From the NCBI GenBank assembly GCA_037447605.1, contig CM074804.1:5856162-5920161 (forward strand): 64,000 nt of DNA. Reading direction: 5' to 3'. Of the stretch, positions 24,201-35,234 are shown piece by piece. The notes beneath the pieces were generated by a model. It was not told where the DNA came from, did no database searches, and saw only the letters and a list, made by a program, of their open reading frames with translations. How positions within the stretch are numbered: the first letter of the stretch is position 1; each line of letters opens with the position of its first letter. Origin of the DNA: Zygnema circumcarinatum. Taxonomy: Eukaryota; Streptophyta; Zygnematophyceae; Zygnematales; Zygnemataceae. The translations under genes and the position numbers were made by a program.

Positions 24201-27200
24201 ATGTGATCTGTCCAGAACTCAACAAGAAACGCAGATTATCTTATCAGACGCCGTTGTACTTGAATTGTATAAGCAAACTGGCTTTAGGATGCAGTTCATA
24301 ACAGTTTAGCAATCGAAATGTAATCGGAACAAAAAAAGCTACCAATCACAGTGTCCACTTGGGAGGCAAATAATTTGCTTCCCACCTTAGTAGCTCCTCC
24401 TTTTTGCAATGCCTTCTGCAGGTCAGCCGTGGTCGCTCGACTTCTATCCCCTTTTCCGTTATCTGCAACTTCTGTGACTATTACGATAGTGGGAAATCGA
24501 GCAAAACACGCCAGATTGTACATGATACTTGCAAGCTGTTCTCTTCGTTCGTTATCCAAAGCCAAAGGGAGATCGTCAATGAATAGCAACTTAGGAGATG
24601 AGGTCGTTGCAGACTGTCCGGCAACAGAAGCTTGCAGGCTGTTTCCTTGCACAGAAGATGACTGCGTCAGGGCCAGAACTGGAAACCTCATAGAAGATTG
24701 AACAAATTGTTCAAAATCTCCCAGCTTAGAAACGTATGGAATATCTGCGATAAAAAGGGAAAAATTTAACAGAGGGAGGAAATGAAAACAGATTGATTGT
24801 CAGTGATGTGCTCATATGATCGATGCAGTCCAGGACCTATGCATCGCAAAGGTATGGAAATTGCATAATTTCTACTGTAGACACTGAAAACAGATGCCAG
24901 CCTCCCTAGAACGACGGTCTGTCCTGACTGAAGTTGGAGAGCAGACATGCCAGGGTTCATTACTCAGGCCGACAGAAACTAGCAAATTGAGGTTCCGATG
25001 CGACAAACCGACAGCTCACCTTTTGCATCATTGTGAATGTGCTCAGACCACAGTGTTGGCACCGGCGGATTCCACTCACAGACTTCAAATTTGAGCTGCT
25101 TAGCAAGTACGCGTACTACTGACTGCACGTAATCCCCATCAAAACCTGTCAATCATCACACTTAATTGCAAGGAAACATGAATATATCGAAAGACCATGT
25201 CCCAATTGTCACCTCCAATTAGCTGCCATCGCACAACTTCCTCAAATGTGATTTATTCGATAAGCAAGATCAGCATACAACATTACGAAAAAGCGAACCA
25301 AACTGTGCAAGCTGTCATCTGCAGAGAATCACTTCATGGAGGTAAGCGGGCAATTCACCGTTTTCCCTGTCCCTGCAGCCCATCGCCAGTGGCAGGCCCA
25401 AGATTAGGAGTGAAAAAAGGTGTCAACTTCAAGATCTCCACTGGTTATAACATGCGAAGGATATCAATCTGAAACCATAGAAAAAACCCAAGGAAGCAGC
25501 GTGAGACCCCGAGTATTTGAATTTCTCCACAACATTAATCAGGAAATCCAAGAAGAAAAAAACTGACCTGCAGACCCTGTTAGAAGAAGAACTTTGCTTC
25601 CTGTATGCACCTGCAAAATCCGCAGCATCCATACATCCCACAGTCTTTATCCAGATCAATCCATTTCCACCCCTTCTCGGATTCTAGATATAGTGACTCC
25701 AAAAATTGGCTGAGGTGACCTTTCGGCAATAACCAAAGGCGGACAAGACAAAAATGCCGCCCATACACATATACATATACATACATATGTGTAATGCATA
25801 TGCAATACATGAATAAACGATGCACCAAAGATAGACGAGTATCCTAACAAAAGTTGTGCATACAAGGACAACTTCACTCTCACCTTAACTTCCAATTGCT
25901 GCTTGAGCCAGGATTCCACTTCTGAAACCTGTCCTCAATCCAGCCAAATATAGCGAAGTGATTTGCAGTGACAATAAAATGTGTTGAAGAATACATAAAA
26001 GCGCAAGTCACAGTCAATCGGCTTTAGAGATAGAGCCTAACTTCAACAGACTGGACAAACATGGAACTTGAAGACATCTAAAGAACATGCCAAGTTAAAG
26101 GCAAGACAACACAACCACGGGTGCTCCCTGGTCGGCGACCCGCGTTTATTTTTTGGAGCTTACTAAACTATACAGCCCATGTAAGGCTTAGGTGACAGTC
26201 AAAAGTCTGCTGAGCCCTCTTCAAACGAAAGATTGAGTATGAGAATTTTAACTGTAGCCTTTACTGCATATATTTTTCCACTGCACTCGTACCAATAGCA
26301 TACTCTTTATTTCATGCACACTACTACTCTCCTTAAAAATTTCATTTACACAAATCCTAAATGCTCGTTGCTGGTACATGTAAGTACCTAACTGCTTTGC
26401 CTTTAGCCTCACGTGCTTCAAGCTGTGCTGTGATGCCATACTGTTCCACAAGATCAAGCTGGGAAAATCGCAAGTCTGGCGAAGGCATCTTCGACAAGGG
26501 CATTTATGGTGTAGTAGTGCCTGCTGACATTAGGTGACGTGACACTTCGAGTGGTCCATTGGCCAAATTTGAAAGGCCTAACGGCGTTTATGCACCTCAT
26601 GCGAAATGCGCGAACAGGCAGACGTACCTCTACTAGCAATTGCTAGTCCCAGGATGTAATACAAAGTTGAAATGCAAACAAGACATTGGACACTGAACCA
26701 TACAATATTCCTCCGTCACTAACGACAATCAGAATGGGGCGACCAAGAGAGTTTTCAGCTTTGCAAACCTTTTTCTTATGGAGAGCAAGGTCAGCCTGGT
26801 GTACTGGCGCATACTTGTCCACCCATGACTTTCCATCTCTTTCCACTATGTGAAAAACTTCTGGTCGTGAGGCAGCTCCAAGGTCTAGAACAGAGGTGAA
26901 CATGCACTTAAAGCTCCCTCTTAGAATTTTTTCTAAAGTCAAAAAAATCATCTCACAGCCATGAGAGAAGGCATTGAGACAGGCAATGTCCACCAGAAAG
27001 TTTAAATCTCCAGCAGCACATTAACTCATCCATTGATATTGGATGTTGCACACCTCGTGGAGTAAGCGTCTGCTTGCCTGCTTTGGCATCTGATGCTGGA
27101 GCCGGCACAAAGCCATGTTCCGACAATGGAAGAGGGAGTACTCCCCCTGCGGGAAAATTACTAAGCTTGGCAAATTCTGCAACGCGCATGCATAAAAACA

Positions 27201-27795
27201 GTGCACGCATGATCACTTCTAGTCTGTGCAAAAGGCATTTTCTTTTCTGAAGTACATTGAAGGCTCTGAAGTAGCCAAAATTTTGAGAAGACAAGACGAA
27301 GAGAGCATGAAAACGAAGAAAGCGAAATACGTATTTGCAGAGCCAATGGGAATAAATGTATGGAAAACCAGCTCAACCGCCAGTGTCGCCGGCTGGTGCT
27401 TACTGGATCTTATTGACTTCCTTGAGGAGCGATTTTCTCGAGACTTGGAAGTTATAGAAGGCAGACAACTGTCCTGCAAAGTTTTCTCAGAGCACGATGT
27501 AAGAAAATTCTAATGTTTAGAGCATCTCGGAGTTGCCGTTACTACTTCCACATGCTCGAATAACTCGAATACTCATGTAAGATGATTGCCTACAATACAA
27601 TAATTCTATGAGCAAACAATGAAAAAATATATTTCACATAACGACGTACCTTCCGCGCCGGCTCCTCTTGCAAGCTGTTGATTTAACTGGTGTTGTCTCA
27701 TCCATTCCGTCCTCACGACTGCTGGCGTCCAATGTGCTTTTTCCTTCATCCTCTTCATCTGAGGAAAGACAAATTACGTTTCTCCTTCTCTTCAT
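21261..27795 (-). CDS. RAD17: RAD17 checkpoint clamp loader, 14 exons
   Basis: RAD17 is the large subunit of the alternative RFC complex that loads the 9-1-1 clamp at damaged DNA. Exons: 27795..27650, 27468..27404, 27176..27054, 26884..26769, 25928..25884, 25610..25568, 25372..25359, 25122..25020, 24744..24350, 24207..23772, 22930..22814, 22406..22181, 21992..21932, 21557..21261. They total 2187 nt, 728 residues, in phase. The start is MKRRRNVICLSSDEEDEG. SWVDKYAPVHQADLALHKKK is the family signature. Walker A is LLLTGSAGTGKT, with TGKT supplied by a 14-nt microexon. CEWNPPVPTLWSEHIHND follows, then Walker B LLFIDDLP in exon 9 and SGGDIRHAIFSLQ (sensor region) in exon 10. Exon 10 has a Gly/Lys/Arg-rich insert. 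Later exons give EVVLAHADMTTSTLCSFLHE, and the end is EPEDEIED. Exon 13 appears to end at a GC donor. Exons 2-3 are the least certain, being poorly conserved. Confidence 0.93.
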
Positions 27796-28105
27796 ACTCG
27801 CAGTCCCTGGGACTCAAACCCAATCAATGCCAATACTTGGGATGTGGCATCAATGCCAATTCTTCTTGTCAGTCCCTGCACAGTCCAGTGCAGTGGCACT
27901 CTTGCAACGATCGTCCCTCCCCCCGGCATCCAGGTGGCAATGGTACAGTCGGGGGCCCTCGTATTTACCGCCCTGAGGAGTGCGTCCCCAAGAATTTCGC
28001 CCCGATTTTGCCGAAACCACCTTTTTGTACGGTAACTTCGTGTTACAGTACAGTACTGCACCGTACTGTCCGTACTTTCCGTATTGTTCGTACTATCCGT
28101 ACTAG
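27796..28105. other. Putative RAD17 promoter side; GTACGG-word cluster
   Basis: No gene. From 28020 to 28110 the sequence is a series of variants of GTAC/CGTAC words (gtacggtaac, cagtacagtactg, ccgtactgtccgtac, cgtactatccgtac). This cluster sits about 230 bp upstream of the RAD17 start. Confidence 0.45.
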
Positions 28106-28456
28106 CTCCCGCTCCACCCAACCATTGAAACCAATGTTTGGCTGGATCGGGAACCAACGGTTTGCAAATCGCGACCATTCCAATGGTTGATCCAACTCAT
28201 GGTCCGTCCAGCCCTTGGCCCGGAATGTGTTCGGCTACCCTTCGCGGACGTACGCGATTGTGCGAGCGTCGGCCGGGCAGCTGAAGTCTGGCCACGGGCA
28301 GATCGGAAATGGTTTTGGCTGCCCAAACAGTGAAGCAAACGTCCGCGATTGGGCGTGTGTCGTCCGGGCAGCTGAAGGTTTGGTTCCGGGCAGCTATAAA
28401 CTGTTTTCGGCTGCCCTGTCCTCGAAGCAAACGTCCGCGATTGGGTGAGCGTCGGT
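28106..28456. repeat. Direct duplication, copy 1 (pairs with 29347-29698)
   Basis: This stretch and 29347-29698 match over about 350 bp at an estimated 90 percent or more by eye. Shared landmarks in order are ggctggatcgggaaccaacg, gtttgcaaatcgcgacca, atggttgatccaact, ggcccggaatgtgttcggct and two copies of cgtccgcgattgggc. They are about 1.24 kb apart in direct orientation. Confidence 0.8.
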
Positions 28457-28870
28457 CGGGCAGCTCAAGTTTGGTACCGGGCAGCATTCAAATGGTCTAT
28501 TCTGCTCCACCAGCGAAATCAATCGTCCGCGATTGGGCGAGCGGCGGCCGGGCAGCTGAAATTCTTGTTTGTCCTCCGTCGCCGCGATTCCGATCAGGGG
28601 CAGCCCCCCTACGGCGCGTCCCGTCACGTCGCGCGCACCGTACAACAGCATTCCCCCACGGCGGTGGCGCCACCTGTACGTCCGTACAGTCTGATCCCCA
28701 GGGGAGATGAGGTAGGCGCGCGGCCCGCCATTTTGGGCCACCCCTTTGTCGTCCGGGCAGCTCGCTGCCAAACTTGAGCTGCCCGGCCGACGCTCGCCCA
28801 ATCGCGGACGCTTGCCTCGCGTAGAGGGCAGCCTGTAATAGGTTTGGGCTGCCCGGGTCCCTCCCCAAGG
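28230..28870. repeat. GC-rich satellite with CGTCCGCGATTGGGC core, both orientations
   Basis: A core of cgtccgcgattgggcgagcg followed by tcggccgggcagctgaa recurs at about 28240, 28335, 28430 and 28527 on the plus strand. It recurs in reverse complement near 28760-28830 (ttgagctgcccggccgac, gctcgcccaatcgcggac). Spacing is about 90-100 bp. Copies recur in the second duplicate (29487, 29581, 29675) and inverted at about 29705-29735. Units diverge in their spacers, so this is an old, locally rearranged satellite. Confidence 0.75.
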
Positions 28871-28959
28871 CCTCGCCACGCGGCCCGGGCTGTCATGTCT
28901 CCCTCCCTCACCGACCACCCGCGCTCTCTCTCTCCTCTCACTCTCCCTTTTCCCCCCTC

Positions 28960-29346
28960 TCAAAGGTTGCAACCATTGGCTGGCTTCCCAGCAACCCATT
29001 GCCAATAACAGCAACCATTGGACCCTTGATACCCGCTTCATCCAACCATTGCCAATGGTTGCAACCATTGGCTGGCCATCCACCCAACCATCGCCAATAA
29101 CTGCAACCATTGGCTGGCCATCCACCCAACCATCGCCAATAACTGCAACCCTTGGACCATTGATTCCCGCCCCACCCAACCATTGCCAATGGTTGCAACC
29201 ATTGGCTGGCTATCCAGCCAGCCATTGCCAATACCTGCAACCGTTGGACCATTGATTCCCGCCCCACCCAATCATTGCCAATGGTTGCAAGCATTTGCTG
29301 GCTGGAGAGCCAACCATTGCCAATGAGTGCAACCATTGGACCATTG
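28960..29346. repeat. Palindromic AACCATTGG array
   Basis: About a dozen copies of ttgcaaccattggctggc and ccacccaaccattgccaat alternate here. Part of it (about 29055-29150) has a clear 45-bp period. Each pair of words CCAATGGTTG and CAACCATTGG is an inverted repeat, so single strands could form hairpins. Related arrays occur at 2.3-2.5, 29.7-30.0 and 50.36-50.64 kb. Confidence 0.8.
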
Positions 29347-29698
29347 ATTCCGTCCCCACCCAACCATTGGAGCCAATGGTTGGCTGGATCGGGAACCAAC
29401 GGTTTGCAAATCGCGACCAATCCAATGGTTGATCCAACTGATGGTCAGTCCAGCCCTTGGCCCGAAATGTGTTCGGCTACCCTTCGCGGACGTCCGCGAT
29501 TGGGCGAGGGTCGGCCGGGCAGCTGAATTCTGACCACGGGCAGATTGGAAATGGTTTTGGCTGCCGCAACAGTGAAGCAAATGTCCGCGATTGGGCGTGC
29601 GACGTCCGGGCTGCAGAAGGTTTGGTCACAGGCAGCCCTAAACTGTTTTCGGCTGCCCTGTCCTCCAAGCAAACGTCCGCGATTGGGCTAGCTGTCGG
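29347..29698. repeat. Direct duplication, copy 2
   Basis: This is the second copy of the stretch at 28106-28456, with the same landmarks in the same order. Differences are scattered substitutions. It differs also at its right edge, where a TAGCTGTCGGCTAGCTGG palindrome replaces the continuation found in copy 1. Confidence 0.8.
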
Positions 29699-29814
29699 CT
29701 AGCTGGGCGGACGCTCGCCCAATCGCGTACGCTTGCCTCGCCAATGGTTGAAACCATTGGCTGGCTGGAGAGCCAGCCATTGCCAATGGCTGCAACCATT
29801 CACAGATCGGACCA

Positions 29815-29995
29815 TTAGACAAACCAGTCGACTGGTTGGCAACCAGTGGTTGCGGACCGAAACAACCATTCGACTGGTTGCCAACCAGTGCCGCCGGATC
29901 GAAACAACCATTCGACTGGTTGCGAACCAGTGGCGCAGGACTGAAACAACCATTCGACTGGTTCGGAACCAGTGATCCAATGGTTGGCAACCATT
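29815..29995. repeat. 42-bp tandem array with CGACTGGTT core
   Basis: The core cgactggtt starts at 29829, 29871, 29913 and 29955, an exact 42-bp step. A unit reads about aaacaaccattcgactggtt then gcgaaccagtggcgcagg. The pair GACTGGTT...AACCAGT forms an inverted repeat in each unit, like the CCAATGGTTG arrays next to it. Confidence 0.85.
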
Positions 29996-30059
29996 GAATT
30001 TCTGAAATTAAAAAAATCTGCAAAAATGGGTCGTATGTGTTTTTTGGTGGGTTGCCAAC

Positions 30060-30380
30060 CGTTGACAACTAGTGTAACAAGCCTGATGCGTACAGATGCG
30101 TACGGATTCGTACAGCCGAGTCGTATGATTGTACGGAGATTCTGTACGGCCGAACCGTAATCGTTTTCTCCGAAACGCCGACGGCATTTTGGTAGCTGTA
30201 GCGTTCAGTTCGCTACAACTAGTGTACAATACGATGACATGCGTTACAGTACGATACAGTTCGATACAATAAGATTATCTACAATACGATACGTAACGGT
30301 ACGCTAGGCTACGCTACGTACCCGTTCGGTATATGCGAAGCAGCAGAACCGTTCGATGTAACCATCACGTTCGAACAGGC
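30060..30380. other. GTACGG/ACGATACA-rich degenerate stretch
   Basis: No gene. The sequence consists largely of variants of tacgat, cgtacgg, tacagtacgatac and gctacgctacgtac. It lies about 300-600 bp upstream of PNET2 and forms the left part of that gene's upstream region. Confidence 0.5.
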
Positions 30381-30694
30381 TATCTACTGCGATAAATTGA
30401 TTTAGAACATCGAACGGCGGTGCCATTCACATCGAACGGCCAAGGAAGCTTCGCCGGCCATCGAACGGCGGCCGCAGTCCCAACCTTATCGGGTCGGCGC
30501 GGGACCATCGGACGGAATGGACGGACAGGAACGTGTGGGACCAAAAAGTCTGTTGGCTGGTTGCCTTCCCTGACACGGCAGGCCGGCTCCTCGGGAGCCA
30601 AAAGGCGCTCGGCCCTGCTTACACACACTTTCTTCTTCTCGTTCTTCCTCCCCTCAGGCGAGCGCTGCTGCGGGCGGACCTTTTGATCCGAGCC
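30381..30694 (+). promoter_or_regulatory. Upstream/5' UTR region of PNET2 with a probable UTR splice acceptor
   Basis: The stretch before the PNET2 ATG includes ttcttcctcccctcag at about 30642-30657, a pyrimidine tract ending in CAG that looks like a splice acceptor within the 5' UTR. A repeated word atcgaacggc (30411, 30431, 30459) marks the left half. No TATA box was identified. Confidence 0.35.
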
Positions 30695-33600
30695 ATGGCG
30701 TTCGCATCGATATTTATCGCTCTCTTCCTCTTCTGCGTGCCTTTGGCGCGTGGAAACAAGGCTGCTGTAGAGGATGGTGCTGCTGCTGGAGGCATGCCAA
30801 CCATGGTGGAAACAGGTGAGCTCAGTTGTGCTTGTTTGCCGTGCTTTCCCCTGCTTGATGGCAGCAGCAGCAATGATTGCAAGATGCTGCTTAGCAATTT
30901 TGCCGTTTTCTGATTCCTTGTGGTGTCTTTTGCTGTAAGAAACCGCTTTGTCAAGCTGTTTCTAGGCTGTTTTCAAGCTTTTGTCAAGACCTTGCGCCGT
31001 TGCAAGAATATCGTGCAAGAAAGTTTGAATCTTTATTTTCTTTCGTGGCATCTAGGTGGCCTTACTGTCAGTGCTCCAATTGAAATTCTGGAATCAAGAT
31101 ACGTGTACGGAGCGAATCAGAATCCATTGCAGACTGTCATTCGATTCAGAGTCCCTGCTTGCTCACTCCATACGCGTGCAATGAAGTATTTTTTCGTCAG
31201 CAAGTTGATGGCATCGTTCAACGATGAGACGAGGCCTTCATATTGGAGCCGGTTGTCGACGATTTCCTCGAGTGCAGAGGTCTGTCTGCACAGGTGAGTT
31301 CACTGCATGTTGTGTTTTTTTTGGCTTCTCTTTCGTGGCTTGGCATGCTACTACTATTGCAAAAGGCATCGTGGATTCTTGCGCGTTTCCTTTTCTTTCA
31401 AAAAAGTTTGCAGTCGTTTTGTTTAACGACAGGAATTAGGAACTTTGCCTCTCAGTTTTAGTAGTTTAACAGTTTTCTTGCTGTTTTTTCTTATCGTTTC
31501 TCGCCTTTTTGTTGCAGGAATGAGAGCATTGAAATGGGCTCGTGCCTTGTTGCCTGGATTCCTTTAAAATAGACGGCAACCCTGACTTTCCTTGTGTACC
31601 ATTCTGAAGTTACTTATGTGGACATTAAGATTCCTTTAAACGGAGGACTTTCGAATGCCAAGTTACAGGTGCAACTCACAGAAGGTACGTGCTGAAATCT
31701 TTCGAAAGGACAGCCTTGCAGGGCAGGCTTTGAAGAAGAGAAACAGTGTTCTTTTTTTGGAGTAGATCGATAGACATTTCTTTGCTTGGGTTTCTGGCTG
31801 ATCCTTATTTTGCTGTGTGGGAAATTGCGGTGTTTGCAGAATTCTGTATTTATCGCGTATATCTCTTCATTTTGGGCATCTTCTTGTTCTTGATGGCTCC
31901 GATTCTAAGCCAATGGCTGCTATTTTATTATAGCAGCGGAATGCTTTTTGGAGTTGCTGTTATTGCATTCATTCTACCGTATAAGGTATTTGCTTCAACC
32001 ATTTGAGACATCTTGTCATGTTTCTAGATCTGTGAGTGTTTTGAGCTCTTGATCCATCCAACCACCCAATTTCAATTGCTAACCGGCACATTTTGGTACT
32101 CAGGATTAATTTGGATTGTAAGAGGGTATGTTTGCAGGCCTTTCGACAAGCGCCGACTGTTGGGCAAGGCTTATGGTATATTTTATTTTTGGGGTCCTTT
32201 GTAAGTTGTTAACCTCGCGTCACGCGTCATCATCATCCTGTCGACACTTTGAAATGTCTTGCTACGTTTTCTAGAACGTTTGTAAGCAGTCAATGCATCA
32301 TTCGGATGGAGGAAAACTGATTTCAAGGTTAACTGATTGGTTGATTACATTGGTTTCGGATTGCGATGTATTGTGCATTTAAATCTAGAACTGATTGGTG
32401 AATTCTCAGTTTGGCTATTTGTTTCATCATCGTAGCTTTTAGAAAAAATGTGCTAAAATGTGGGTTTTCCGTTCCCTTTTATTATTTTATTGCAGACGGG
32501 AATCGGTTATATTGGACAACTCTATTTCTTGTTTCAAGCATTCGATGCAATGCAAAGTTTAAGTGGACATGGAGAGGCAGCCCCTTCGGTAAGTTGCTTC
32601 TGCCTATTCGTCTGCCTTCCGACATAGGATTGCGACAATGAAAATTGACATTATTAACAATTTTTTTATTGGTTTTAATTTCTGTGCAGATTCTTATATT
32701 ATCAATCGTTATGTTTCTTTTGATTGGAGCTGGGCTCGGATATTGGACTACTCGGAGTATCATATTGACACCCGAAGGCACAATAACTCCTTCCATTGCT
32801 GAATTCGTGAAGTGGGCAATGCGCATCGTGTCTATAGCTCTCCTCAGTCAGGTAATTCTTTCCCTTTCAATTTTGTTGAATACGACTGCTTCATTAGAGG
32901 AAGTTATGTCTTTTTTTTTTCAATTTGAGGTGAAAATTTTGACTATAGATGATTTGTTTGATTGAATGTACAATTTCAATGTGTCTAATGGTGTCCTCAT
33001 TTCTGATATATTCATATGGGAATTGCAGAGTTCTCACGATCTCGAAGACTCTGCATTTGCCGTTCTACTGGTGGCTATGGCCTCGCAGTTGCTTCATGCA
33101 CAACTTTGGTATGTCCCAGCTGAACTGTCTTTTAATATTTCTGGATTGTAGCTGAACCATGTTTGGGGAATCGGGCAATTCAAAGGAAACATTTTTATGT
33201 TTTTGTGGCTCATTGTGTCGGATGTAGTAATTACTCTCTTTTTATTCTTGTGCGTTTGCGCTATGTGCAGGAGACTGACCAAGCAAAGGAGTACTTGTGA
33301 GAAAAACAGTTTTGATCCTACGAAAGGCGGTAGGTCTTCAAAAAACAACACCGGTCATTTTTTGATTGTTGTATGCAAGATGCAAATGAAGTCAGCTGCT
33401 TTTGAGGGATTGAGATGTGATGTCTTTTGAAATCGAGTTCGCAGTTAACTTGGATATGGCTGCTTGTTTCTTTGCGATGTGTCAATTTTTTTTGGTCATA
33501 AGAGAAGATCTCAAACTGTTCTCGTTCTTTGCTGGTACTTGCGTTGGTGCTTGAATTGAGTTTTTCTTTGGTTTTTATGCAGGTGACTATGGGAAAGATT

Positions 33601-33698
33601 TCATTCCCAAGCATATCCAAGAGCGGGCATATGTCTCGACTTCCCATGGCTCTCAACGTCGAAGACTCCAAAGCCCACCGACCGCCCACTACCGATAG
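30695..33698 (+). CDS. PNET2/NEMP-like inner nuclear membrane protein, with an in-frame TAG
   Basis: NEMP (DUF2215) proteins span the inner nuclear membrane; plant PNET2 proteins contact chromatin. Exons: 30695..30815, 31056..31293, 31518..31684, 31840..31985, 32138..32200, 32496..32588, 32690..32851, 33029..33108, 33271..33329, 33583..33698. They total 1245 nt, in phase. A signal peptide (MAFASIFIALFLFCVPLARG) leads a lumenal domain with AEVCLHRNESIEMGSC, which aligns with the plant pattern VCFHRNMS..G.C. The first helix is LFILGIFLFLMAPILSQWLL, followed by FYYSSGMLFGVAVIAFILPYK, and two to three further helices follow. The C-terminus DYGKDFIPKHIQERAYVS is soluble. Oddity: 31570..31572 reads TAG in frame within exon 3. 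It may be a sequencing error, a null allele or a missed splice. All other exons look intact. Confidence 0.85.
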
Positions 33699-35234
33699 AC
33701 TAGGGAAGGATAGGATTGGGGTACCTTCAAGAAGACATGGAGAGTAATCCACATGCCAATGGTTGGTATTTCGAAGGAAACGCCTTCGGGTTTTGACTCA
33801 CTTCATGCACAAAAAATGCCAAAAGGGGCTCGTGAAGAAGCCGAGGGGATGAGGGATTGTTCGGCACATTGCAAAGAAGCGGGTCGAGAAAGTCAAGAAC
33901 TCAATAAGTGGGAAACTGGCAAATAAGTTAGAATGTTTGTGACAAAAATGAGGTGGATGTAGCCTCTGGTTGCACGCTGATGCAAGAGTTTGAAAGACTG
34001 AAAATAATGGTACTTGCTTTTTTTTGGACGCGACTGTAAATATTTATTGCAGAAGTTTTTTAGGAGCAGGTCCAATCTGTGTTTTGGCTTTGCCAATGGT
34101 TTGTCGCCTAGTGATAGCGAAAGTCAAACACAGTCAGGGTCAGTCAGAGTTGGTCAGTCTTGCGAGTGGTAGTTGACGTCAACCTTTTGTTTCGTCTTCT
34201 CTTCGATTGACTTTTGTTATGGAATATTCTCTCTCTTTCAGTAGGAGAGTGGGAAGTGGATCATGGAAACCTTGTGAAGTACTTGGCTTTGGATGACCCA
34301 CTTTCCTCTTTAGGTAGTTGGGTGATTGGCTCACCTTTTGGCCACATCACTTTCCCTTTTTGTCCCTTGAAATAGCGATTTGCTATCTGTTGAAGTTAAA
34401 CACCGTTGTGTTGCAATGCATGTCATGATTTTGCTTCTCAATAGAGAAGTGTGTGACCACTTTGAGATCATTCTGTGGAAATCAACTGGCACGACTTCGC
34501 TCTCATTCCCTCCTTACCCTTAAATAGCCTATTTACGATAGTTAAAGGATATCCCTTATCTGAAGAGGCCTGGCCATCCAATATGAATATTCGCCACGGT
34601 ACCGTACCGTATACCGATGTACAGTACCTTACCCCGCATTTGTGAGCGATTCAAATCCTCGTGGTTCTCCATGTCGTTGTTGCTGTCCGCTGCCGGTCAC
34701 CGCGGGTCAAGGGCTGTGAGCCACGTGACAGCAGTAGCGCACGCGGCATCCGCTGGCTGCCATGTGGCGATGTATCATTGGATAATTCTCTCGATGCAGC
34801 CACGTTGGCGCCACGTTGGCACAACGCGCCCTCATGGAACGCGGAAAGGCGTCGCACACTACGCCAATACGCTTAACGGTGGGCCACCCACAGATCCCCG
34901 CGCCGTCAGGGTTTACAGTGCGGTCGCCGCTCCTCACGTTCTGAACCCGTGCGAATCAGTCCCATGGCTGTCTCGACTAGAACCAGTACATGAAAAACTG
35001 AAAATATTTCCTAAGTATGGTCGTCCGATGTACTGAATCGTTACTTTGCAAGCTGCAGGATCCTGGGTTGCCGTTGGCGTACACGTGGCAGCCCTGGAGC
35101 GCGGGTGATCGGTTTGGATAGTGCCGTCCCTCCCTCCATCCCTCCCTCCCTCCCTGCAACGCCAGGCCTTTCATTTCCTGCTTCTGGCAAGGTTATAGAG
35201 GAGAGGTAAGGGTTTGTGCGGAGGAGTAGGCGCC
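33699..35234. other. PNET2-AKR2 spacer
   Basis: No gene was recognised. A short GTAC cluster (cggtaccgtaccgtatacc, gtacagtacc) lies near 34598-34628. A CCCT run (about 35125-35155) lies about 90 bp upstream of AKR2 and could be part of its promoter. Short open frames at 34617-35036 lack any recognisable domain. Confidence 0.4.

Noticed and set aside
25122-25148. Alternative RAD17 exon start giving FDGDYVQSVV
   Set aside because: It would abolish Walker A; the TCAGTAGTACG start with the microexon restores the P-loop and phase.
27226-27513. Plus-strand 95-codon frame over RAD17 exon 2
   Set aside because: The minus-strand exon has good splice sites and phases; the plus frame has no domain.
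28394-29179. A 261-codon frame with repeated VAVIGDGWVDGQPM-like peptides
   Set aside because: It reads the palindromic array and satellite; the peptide repeats mirror the DNA repeat.
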